Shown in pieces: positions 1 to 5,315 of a DNA stretch of 53,724 nucleotides (its first letter is position 1; every line of letters starts with the position of its first letter). Location of the stretch: positions 1-53,724 of the forward strand of contig DBPP01000026.1 of the NCBI GenBank assembly GCA_002305575.1, read 5' to 3'. This DNA comes from Ruminococcaceae bacterium UBA1417. Its GTDB lineage: Bacteria; Bacillota; Clostridia; Oscillospirales; Acutalibacteraceae. The notes under the pieces are model-generated. The model saw only the letters and a list, made by a program, of their open reading frames with translations, searched no databases and was not told the origin of the DNA. A program made the translations under genes and the position numbers.

Positions 1-903
1 GTGGCCCTGTTCCGGCTGAGCTGGAACATCTACAACCCACACTTCACCATCTTTCACCCAATACGGTTCGCCGGATACCATGGTATAACCGCCACAATTC
101 ATGTTACCATTCATTGCTTCACTCAGATTATGATTTCCTGCAGCTTCAGCAGTGTCAAACTGCGCACCACAACCGTTGCACTGATATACCCAGTCACTCG
201 TCCAGTGCCCAACTTCCTCCCAGTGGCCCTGTTCCGGCTGAGCTGGGACATCCACAACCCAGACCTTTTCTGGCTCAGGCGTTGCAGTCGGTTTGGCCGT
301 AGGTTTGGCGGTCGGTGCTGTTGTCGGTTTGGCTGTAGGAGCAGCCGTGGGCTTTGCCGTCGGTTTGGCCGTGGGCTTCGCTGTCGGCTTTGCTGTAGCC
401 GTGGGTTTCGACGTGCTTCCTGATGAGCTACCTCCGCCCGAAGGTTTCGAAGAACTGCCTGACGAGTTGCTACCTCCCGAGGGTTTCGAAGAGCTACCGG
501 ACGAACTGCTACCGTTCGACGGCTTTGCTGTCGGTTTCGGCGTTGCAGTTGCTTTCGACGACGTACTGTTCTTATCATCTTCCTTGTCGTCGCTATCTTT
601 ACTGCTCGTCTTGTCGTCATCCTTGTCAGCATCAGCTTTTGGGCTGGCAGACGGTTTTGCAGACGCACTGGCCTTTGCATCCTTATCCTCGTCCTTATCG
701 TCAGCCTTGGGGCTGGCAGACGGCTTCGCCGAGGCGCTGGTCGTTGCCGAGGCTTTCGGCTCATCGCCCTCCGTTGTGCTGCCTGTTCCACAAGATACTA
801 GCCCACCGATTAGCAGCGCCGTGATCACGATCACGCCCGCTGCAAGGGCAATGATTTTCTTTTTACCGAGCTTTTCACGCAGCTTATTTAGAGTCTTTCT
901 CAT
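1..903 (-). CDS. Repeat-rich surface lipoprotein (3' end outside window)
   Basis: The reading frame is open to position 1, so the C-terminus is missing. The ATG at 903 is chosen because AGGAGGA ends six bases before it; the in-frame ATG at 909 is too close to that site. Residues 17-37 are hydrophobic and end in LVSC, a lipobox, with Cys38 as the expected lipidated residue. Residues of about 45-210 are low complexity: Ser/Ala/Lys/Asp, then Ser/Gly, then many Lys-Pro-Thr-Ala repeats, typical of a wall-spanning linker. Two copies of a Trp-Val-Val-Asp/Glu-Gln-Gly-His segment (about 213 and 286) flank a Cys-x2-Cys...His...Cys knuckle seen in many uncharacterised Firmicute surface proteins. Function is unknown. 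Location on the outer membrane face is inferred. Confidence 0.85.
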   Translation of the reverse strand, partial: MRKTLNKLREKLGKKKIIALAAGVIVITALLIGGLVSCGTGSTTEGDEPKASATTSASAKPSASPKADDKDEDKDAKASASAKPSASPKADADKDDDKTSSKDSDDKEDDKNSTSSKATATPKPTAKPSNGSSSSGSSSKPSGGSNSSGSSSKPSGGGSSSGSTSKPTATAKPTAKPTAKPTAKPTAAPTAKPTTAPTAKPTAKPTATPEPEKVWVVDVPAQPEQGHWEEVGHWTSDWVYQCNGCGAQFDTAEAAGNHNLSEAMNGNMNCGGYTMVSGEPYWVKDGEVWVVDVPAQPEQGH

Positions 904-922
904 GTTCATTCCTCCTGATCTC

Positions 923-951
923 AATATAGTTGAGTCGCGGTCGATTGTCAA
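923..951 (-). promoter_or_regulatory. Sigma-A promoter of the lipoprotein gene, -10 inside a palindrome
   Basis: On the minus strand TTGACA (951-946), a 17-bp spacer and TATATT (928-923) form a near-consensus promoter. The predicted start lies about seven bases on, so the transcript would begin right at the ribosome binding site. The -10 box sits within the dyad CTCAA-n5-TTGAG, a possible operator. The rest of 904-1131 shows no gene; it is AT-rich with no clear terminator. Confidence 0.7.
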
Positions 952-1131
952 GGTATCTTATGCCTTTTTCCTCGCCGTTTACACCATATTGTACTTGTTA
1001 AGTTCCATTTTGATAATTTTATCCATTTTGATTTGTTCCCTTCCCATAAATTTTTGATTCAAAAAAATTATGGGGGGCAAAGCTACCGCACCTGAAATAG
1101 CGATAACTAAATATTGTCTTTATCTCCTCAC

Positions 1132-1374
1132 TCATTTTCGGCTCCTATCGCGCTTTATTGCGCTCAAAAATGCCTCTATGGCTTCTTTGCGATCGACAAA
1201 ACCTCCCGAAGTAGTTCCGGGAAAACCACCGAAAACTGTAACACAGCTTGTACATTCAAGGAACCAGCGTCCTTGATGAGCAACGGCTTCCATCCGGTCA
1301 CCGCAAATCGGGCACCGGATACCTGACTCAATTTGCCGATATGCTTCTTTCTGATTGATATAGATTACGTTCAT
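1132..1374 (-). CDS. Small zinc-ribbon protein (Lar-like)
   Basis: This 80-residue protein has a Cys-Pro-x-Cys-Gly knuckle near residue 21 and a second Cys-x2-Cys near residue 41, with the aromatic pattern between them typical of the phage/plasmid Lar-type zinc ribbons. It ends in a basic tail. A GGAGGC ribosome binding site lies six bases before the ATG. It is the last gene of the par operon and overlaps the gene before it by 47 bp, so translation is probably coupled. The Lar resemblance is in fold pattern only; relief of restriction is not shown by the sequence. Confidence 0.65.
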   Translation of the reverse strand: MNVIYINQKEAYRQIESGIRCPICGDRMEAVAHQGRWFLECTSCVTVFGGFPGTTSGGFVDRKEAIEAFLSAIKRDRSRK

Positions 1375-1684
1375 GTTTCGCCTCCAAAAGTAGACATTCT
1401 GTCGCTTTTTCGATTACTCGTTCTTCTTTAATTTTCTCTATTTCTTCAACCTTCAAAGATGCGAGTGCCTGTAGATCAACAATGTACAAATCGCGATATA
1501 TATCCCAAGCACATAGCCTATATTCGCTTGCGCGTACTAATAACACAATACGTAGCTCATCGCGCCGCAGACTACTGATATTAGATGGCAATGTAAATCC
1601 GTTTTGCTCAGCCAATGTCTGTGCTTCCTCCAAGAGTGCCCTCTTTGTCCAATAGTAATATTTCAGCTTGTTTTGTTTCTTCAC
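1328..1684 (-). CDS. Uncharacterised 118-aa protein of the par operon
   Basis: I do not recognise a family. The protein is charged, mostly helical in appearance, with a basic N-terminus (KKQNKLKYYYWTKR) and a Lys/Glu-rich C-terminal half that could form a coiled coil around residues 75-105. It starts with GTG, which overlaps the stop of the preceding gene as GTGA, and its own 3' end overlaps the next gene by 47 bp. The overlaps make it part of one coupled transcription unit with parAB. It has no signal peptide or membrane segment, so a cytoplasmic accessory role is likely but unproven. Confidence 0.6.
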   Translation of the reverse strand: MKKQNKLKYYYWTKRALLEEAQTLAEQNGFTLPSNISSLRRDELRIVLLVRASEYRLCAWDIYRDLYIVDLQALASLKVEEIEKIKEERVIEKATECLLLEAKHERNLYQSERSISAN

Positions 1685-2115
1685 GTTGGTTTGTCACCTT
1701 TTCCCTTTTTGCAGCGTTGCAATCGCCGAAGTCTTTTGTTTCTCCGTTCAATGTATGCAGTTATGACTCTGATTGCTTTGACCCCCTCGCTATCTATATT
1801 TCGACTAAGATTTTCAAGTATTTCAAGTGCACGTTCAATGCTCATTTCCGGATTTGGTGTCCGGCACCAGCGCAAGAAAGTGTCCTGTGCAATACCTAGC
1901 TGTTTGGCTGCAATTCTTGATGACATTTCGCCACACGTCCATGCAGCCTTAACTTTCTCAAACTCTGCTGGTCTTGTTTTTGGTGGACGCCCAAGCTTTA
2001 CCCCTCGTTCTTTCGCCTCTTGCATTCCACTTTCAATGCGTTTGCGCTGGACTTCCGCAAGATTTCTCTGCATTTCTCGTGCACCAGCCTCGTAGCCACG
2101 GGCATAATCGTCCAT
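1681..2115 (-). CDS. Resolvase-type helix-turn-helix protein without catalytic domain
   Basis: Residues 35-85 match the C-terminal DNA-binding part of serine recombinases: a Lys-Leu-Gly-Arg-Pro-Pro-Lys linker, then Phe..Val..Trp..Gly-Glu-Met-Ser and a helix-turn-helix ending in Phe-Leu-Arg-Trp-Cys. The N-terminal catalytic domain with its serine nucleophile, about 140 residues in the family, is absent. In its place are some 30 charged residues. The C-terminal 60 residues are basic and unrecognised. It therefore binds DNA at most. The ATG at 2115 follows the previous stop by five bases, and the gene overlaps the next one by GTGA. Confidence 0.7.
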   Translation of the reverse strand: MDDYARGYEAGAREMQRNLAEVQRKRIESGMQEAKERGVKLGRPPKTRPAEFEKVKAAWTCGEMSSRIAAKQLGIAQDTFLRWCRTPNPEMSIERALEILENLSRNIDSEGVKAIRVITAYIERRNKRLRRLQRCKKGKGDKPT

Positions 2116-2120
2116 ATTAT

Positions 2121-2393
2121 TCAGCCATCCTCATCCGTTTGCTTTATGAATTCTTCTCTATCGATGTGTCGTACGTTTTGTGGTGCAACGCCCAAAAACT
2201 TTGCAATACCTAACCTCGATTCTTCCATCATTTTTGTTAGCTTTTCTTCATCGCATAACAATTCAAAATTAGAGATATTGCCGGAAGAAACCGACACATA
2301 TCCAACATCACTCGATCCTCCAAATATTGCCGCACTCTTTACCTCATAATAAAGACTTATTTCTACATACGCTTTTTCTGTAAGCTTTTGCAT
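2121..2393 (-). CDS. Uncharacterised 90-aa protein of the par operon
   Basis: No family is recognised. The 90-residue product is acidic and soluble, with no signal peptide, membrane segment or cysteine pair. It starts at an ATG preceded by AGGAG, only three bases after the end of the SpoVG-like gene, and it is followed within five bases by the resolvase-like gene. Spacing this tight in a run of seven genes supports a real gene and a shared function with the partition module. A role in element maintenance is an inference from context only. Confidence 0.6.
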   Translation of the reverse strand: MQKLTEKAYVEISLYYEVKSAAIFGGSSDVGYVSVSSGNISNFELLCDEEKLTKMMEESRLGIAKFLGVAPQNVRHIDREEFIKQTDEDG

Positions 2394-2396
2394 TCT

Positions 2397-2672
2397 CTAC
2401 ATCTCCTTAAGCTTTCTTTGGTAGGCTTCCAAGATGGCTTTTTCGATATGACTGTGCGCTTCCGAATTTAATGGACGAAATGCGTATGTCTTCTTACCAT
2501 CCTTTCCACGAACATGGGCTGCCTCCGGATAAAGAATTTGTGGTGATCCGTTCTTCCGACGTATAATGCGTATGCCGTACACGACATACGCATCATCAAT
2601 CACCAACGACGCAAATCCCAAAGGGGTATTAGTTGAATTGCAGATCCGAATGCGCACACTGGATATATTCAC
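2397..2672 (-). CDS. SpoVG-family nucleic-acid-binding protein
   Basis: The whole 91 residues follow the SpoVG pattern: an N-terminal strand Val-Arg-Ile-Arg, then Leu-Gly-Phe-Ala-Ser-Leu-Val-Ile-Asp-Asp, a Val-Tyr-Gly-Ile-Arg-Ile-Ile segment, and a C-terminal helix with Ala-Ile-Leu-x-Ala-Tyr. The family binds RNA and DNA and influences septation, sporulation and virulence genes in Firmicutes. This copy is divergent and lies in a partition operon, so it is probably an element-borne paralogue rather than the host regulator. It starts with GTG, which overlaps the parB stop as GTGA, with GGAGGG just upstream. Confidence 0.8.
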   Translation of the reverse strand: MNISSVRIRICNSTNTPLGFASLVIDDAYVVYGIRIIRRKNGSPQILYPEAAHVRGKDGKKTYAFRPLNSEAHSHIEKAILEAYQRKLKEM

Positions 2673-3898
2673 ACTTGTCCCTCCAATTTCTGATTACGAT
2701 ACAACTCCCGAACCAAGGCATCAACTTCTGTATATGTGTAGACAATCGTCTCATGTGGTGCATCAATCTCCAAAATCATCTTGGCCGCGGTTAATGTATA
2801 AGAGCCTCTATAATATTTGAGAAATATTGTTCCTCCTTGATAATTGTATTGCGGTTTGAGGATCTTTGTAATCGCTTCCTTAGTTGTCGGCATTTGCTGA
2901 ATATAGTCCTGACGCAATTTTTGCGGTTTCCATATTTTCCCAGACAAAATTATCTCTTCCAAAAGGTCTTTGCGTGCATCCAGAGTTCCAAAATACTCCA
3001 TTTCTTTAACTAAATCGGAACTCGGTTCCGCTTTTCCAGGCTGCTCTACCGAACCGGAACTCAGTTCCGCTTTTCCAGGCTGCTCTACCAAATCGGAACT
3101 CGGTTCCGATTTTCCAAGCTGCTCTACCGAATCGGAACTCGGTTCCGTTTTTCCAGGCTGCTCTACCGAATCGGAACTCGGTTCCGTTTTTCCAGGCTGC
3201 TCTACCGAATCGGAACTCGGTTCCGCTTTTATCTCAGTCGGCTTTGCCAAACCGGAACTCGGTTCCGGTTTTTTTGCTCTGGCTGTCGCAATTTGGCTTG
3301 CTTCATTTACCGTAAGCTCACCGGCAGCAAGCATTTCTTTTTCCTGTCGAGTAAGTTGCTCTGCGATGCGCTTATACTTTCTAACCTGCCGTTCGGAGAT
3401 TTGCATCTTTTGGGCAATTAGAGCCATTTTCGCACCCTTGTATTCTCCTGATTTCTCCATCTCCTTAAGCAGCTCAGCATATTCCTCAAAGATCTCTAGT
3501 TGACGTGCAACACTTAAATCACGCTGGCTGTTCGCCTCATGCAGCATGAGCTGTCTTCTGTTATTGTTAAGGGCGGTACCTTCAAATACACGGCACGGAA
3601 TTGATTTCCAGTGTAAGCATTGTGTAATGGCTTTGTATCTGCGTTCACCGGCAATCAGGGTATAGCGGTTTCCGTCTTGGACAACGCTCAACGGCGCAAT
3701 CAATCCCAACAGCTCAATCGAATCTGCTAGTTCGCGGATATTCTCATCTGAGTCATCTGCCGCATACGTATTCTTTTCAGCAAGATCTATGAGGTTGACA
3801 TCGATCAACTCATCTCGCGCAATGCTATTGTTCTGTTCCATCAGATCATTAACCATATCCAGACCAGCCGTGATACTCTCAAGATTCAGCTTTTTCAT
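2669..3898 (-). CDS. parB: ParB-family partition protein with repeat linker
   Basis: ParB proteins bind centromere sites, load as CTP-dependent clamps and work with ParA to segregate DNA. Residues 30-130 form the N-terminal nuclease-fold/CTP domain with a Gly-Glu-Arg-Arg-Tyr box and a His-Glu-Ala-Asn-Ser-Gln-Arg box. A helix-turn-helix follows near 155-175 (Leu-Ile-Ala-Gln-Lys-Met...Arg-Gln-Val-Arg). Residues of about 210-295 are seven copies of a 13-residue unit, Glu-Pro-Ser-Ser-Asp-Ser-Val-Glu-Gln-Pro-Gly-Lys-Thr, unlike the short linker of ordinary ParB. The last 110 residues replace the usual dimerisation domain with sequence I do not recognise. The ATG overlaps the parA stop as ATGA and has GGGGAGG upstream. 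Confidence 0.9.
   Translation of the reverse strand: MKKLNLESITAGLDMVNDLMEQNNSIARDELIDVNLIDLAEKNTYAADDSDENIRELADSIELLGLIAPLSVVQDGNRYTLIAGERRYKAITQCLHWKSIPCRVFEGTALNNNRRQLMLHEANSQRDLSVARQLEIFEEYAELLKEMEKSGEYKGAKMALIAQKMQISERQVRKYKRIAEQLTRQEKEMLAAGELTVNEASQIATARAKKPEPSSGLAKPTEIKAEPSSDSVEQPGKTEPSSDSVEQPGKTEPSSDSVEQLGKSEPSSDLVEQPGKAELSSGSVEQPGKAEPSSDLVKEMEYFGTLDARKDLLEEIILSGKIWKPQKLRQDYIQQMPTTKEAITKILKPQYNYQGGTIFLKYYRGSYTLTAAKMILEIDAPHETIVYTYTEVDALVRELYRNQKLEGQV
3017..3266. repeat. Seven in-frame palindromes inside parB (candidate parS cluster)
   Basis: GGAAC-NNN-GTTCC occurs at 3017-3029, 3056-3068, 3095-3107, 3134-3146, 3173-3185, 3212-3224 and 3254-3266. The spacing is 39 bp five times and 42 bp once, so the reading frame is kept. 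In every copy the two serines use AGT then TCC, the choice that preserves the dyad, although six serine codons exist. The outermost copies sit in diverged flanks yet keep the palindrome. This fits a centromere cluster recognised by ParB, but recent tandem duplication would also explain part of the identity. Confidence 0.7.
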
Positions 3899-4665
3899 TT
3901 TGCAATCCTCCCCAGCAGTTCGTCTACAACAGCCTGATAATCGATATTGCCGTTGCTGCGCTTGTCATATACGTTGATCGGCTCATGTGCGTTGATCGCG
4001 CGCCGTAGAGCAATGTTCTTGCGCACGGTCGCCCGGAAAAAAGGCAGGACGCTCTGCGATCGCAGTGCGTCCCGGTAAATTCGTGTGGTTTTATTTTTTT
4101 CATCCATAACAATCAGCCCACCCAATAACCGAAGCCGTGAATTTATCACCCGCCGGATTTCCAGCAGGTTTTCGGCTTTGATGCGCAGGCTGTGCAGCGC
4201 AAATTCGTCGGGGATCATCGGGATTATCAAGTAATCCGCATAACGCTGGACGTTCTCCAGCAGCTTGTAGCCCTGCGGCGGGCAGTCGATCAGGATAAAA
4301 TCGTACTGCGTATCGACCTTGGAGAGCGCATCGTCTAGCAGATCATTGTAGTGCAGTCCGCCAATCTTACGCTGGTCGAGCAGTTCTTCAGCCTCCATCA
4401 GGGCAGTAGATGACCGCAGCACATCTACACCAAACCGTGTTGAGCTGATCGCGGCTTGCGGTGCCTCACCAAAAAGCATAACGTCGTACAGAGAGGGAGC
4501 AGACGGGGCATACAGGCCATAGTACAAGGTGCTGTAGCTCTGCGGATCGGCATCGACCAGCAGTACCTTGTATCCGCGCTCGGCTAAAATAGCCGATACG
4601 TTGACGGCTGTTGTGGTTTTGCCGCAGCCGCCTTTCTCGTTTGTGATTGCGATTTTGATTGACAT
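3895..4665 (-). CDS. parA: ParA-family partition ATPase
   Basis: This is a deviant Walker ATPase of the ParA/Soj type, which binds DNA non-specifically in its ATP form and is released by ParB. The 256-residue product begins Met-Ser-Ile-Lys-Ile-Ala, with the P-loop KGGCGKTT at 11-18, Val-Asp-Ala-Asp-Pro-Gln near 41, and Walker B as Ile-Leu-Ile-Asp-Cys-Pro-Pro. It lacks an N-terminal helix-turn-helix, as in chromosomal Soj and type Ib plasmid ParA. The ATG at 4665 is chosen because GGAGGAC precedes it and the family starts there. An upstream in-frame ATG at 4830 would add 55 residues that merely translate the palindrome region and the tRNA remnant. First gene of the operon. Confidence 0.93.
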   Translation of the reverse strand: MSIKIAITNEKGGCGKTTTAVNVSAILAERGYKVLLVDADPQSYSTLYYGLYAPSAPSLYDVMLFGEAPQAAISSTRFGVDVLRSSTALMEAEELLDQRKIGGLHYNDLLDDALSKVDTQYDFILIDCPPQGYKLLENVQRYADYLIIPMIPDEFALHSLRIKAENLLEIRRVINSRLRLLGGLIVMDEKNKTTRIYRDALRSQSVLPFFRATVRKNIALRRAINAHEPINVYDKRSNGNIDYQAVVDELLGRIAK

Positions 4666-4734
4666 AATATGTCCTCCTGTTTTGTTACTCTGCATTTTGT
4701 GCAGGCCGGTTCCGCTTTCACGGAAAAATAAAAA

Positions 4735-4753
4735 ATCGGAACTGAGTTCCGAT
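4735..4753. promoter_or_regulatory. Perfect palindrome upstream of parA (operator or parS)
   Basis: ATCGGAACT-G-AGTTCCGAT is a perfect 9+1+9 inverted repeat about 70 bases before the parA start. Its core is the same GGAAC-NNN-GTTCC found seven times inside parB. A partial version, GGTTCCG followed by CGGAA, lies near 4708. The position suits ParB-mediated autoregulation of the operon. Confidence 0.7.
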
Positions 4754-4786
4754 TCTGAACAAAAGAGATATGGACTATTATCACTG

Positions 4787-4817
4787 TGAATGATATAATA
4801 ATATTTTATATCATTCA
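4787..4817. repeat. Long perfect inverted repeat next to the tRNA remnant
   Basis: GAATGATATAA and its exact complement TTATATCATTC, with one further flanking pair, enclose a seven-base AT-rich centre. It ends eleven bases before the tRNA-Val fragment. There is no T-run of terminator type. Possible roles are a recombinase or excisionase arm site, or a regulator site for the par operon. Confidence 0.6.
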
Positions 4818-4827
4818 TATCTTTTTT

Positions 4828-4879
4828 CACCTGCTTGACGTGCAGGGGGTCAGCGGTTCAAGTCCGTTAGCGCCCACCA
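4828..4879 (+). pseudogene. 3' portion of tRNA-Val(GAC), probable attachment site
   Basis: The anticodon arm CCTGC-TTGACGT-GCAGG (anticodon GAC), a five-base variable loop, T-arm AGCGG-TTCAAGT-CCGTT, acceptor strand AGCGCCC, discriminator A and encoded CCA are all canonical. The D-arm and the 5' acceptor strand GGGCGCT are missing: the bases before it are AT-rich element sequence. Integrases that use tRNA genes leave exactly such 3' copies, so this is probably an att site, with the intact tRNA expected to the left of the window. Confidence 0.8.
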
Positions 4880-4884
4880 CCAGC
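4866..4884 (+). repeat. 19-bp direct repeat, copy 1 (att core)
   Basis: GTTAGCGCCCACCACCAGC, covering the tRNA 3' end and five bases beyond CCA, recurs exactly at 7597-7615 in the same orientation. Identity past the CCA end argues for site-specific integration rather than two independent tRNA genes. Confidence 0.75.
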
Positions 4885-4903
4885 TTGCTGCTGGAGCAGA
4901 CAA

Positions 4904-4932
4904 AAGCACTTCGCAAAAGCGAAGTGCTTTTT
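4904..4932 (+). terminator. Rho-independent terminator after the tRNA fragment
   Basis: AAGCACTTCGC-AAAA-GCGAAGTGCTT followed by a T-run lies 25 bases after the CCA end, where a tRNA terminator belongs. It may be the original terminator of the tRNA-Val gene. From here to 5173 I see no gene. Confidence 0.85.
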
Positions 4933-5173
4933 CCTTTTATCCGCGTTTCTCCCGATATTCCCCCTATCGCTAGATTCACTTTAACCCCAATACTTTTATT
5001 TCCCCGTGATCTGATAAAATTTGCCGAGCTATGAGAAATCCTTTCTCGGTCATTGACTATATTTTCTATCCTATATTCCAGCCGCTAATTCTACAATTAT
5101 ACGTTCGCCAAGCCCCTACGATTGTCGCCACTGCTCGGGGGAAAATAAACATCACGAAGCGGGCAACAGACCA

Positions 5174-5202
5174 TTGACGGTACCAGACTCAAGATTTATA
5201 AT
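5174..5202 (+). promoter_or_regulatory. Sigma-A promoter of the membrane-anchored protein gene
   Basis: TTGACG, a 17-bp spacer and TATAAT give a strong promoter about 105 bases upstream of the start codon at 5316. The rest of 4933-5315 is AT-rich and holds no convincing reading frame or RNA gene. Confidence 0.75.
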
Positions 5203-5315
5203 ATTTTGCGTATGGTTGTCCTTTCTTATCTTTCTAAGTTGATGAGAGGAAGGGCATAGAAACGTCCATATAACCGCATGGGCGCTTCTTTTCAAGGATT
5301 CTTTGTTGTGAGAGG

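Noticed and set aside
293..1057. Plus-strand frame rich in Ala-Val-Gly repeats
   Set aside because: Shadow of the lipoprotein linker on the other strand; it runs through that gene's promoter and has no start signal.
3017..3266. CRISPR-like array of 39-bp units
   Set aside because: Units are contiguous, in frame within parB, with no variable spacers and no cas genes.
2970..3503. Plus-strand frame opposite parB encoding a similar Ser-Glu-Leu-Gly repeat
   Set aside because: It arises because the parB repeat is palindromic at the DNA level; no ribosome binding site is present and parB is clearly the real gene.
4666..4830. N-terminal extension of ParA by 55 residues
   Set aside because: It translates the palindrome and tRNA-proximal DNA; the ATG at 4665 has a good ribosome binding site and family alignment.
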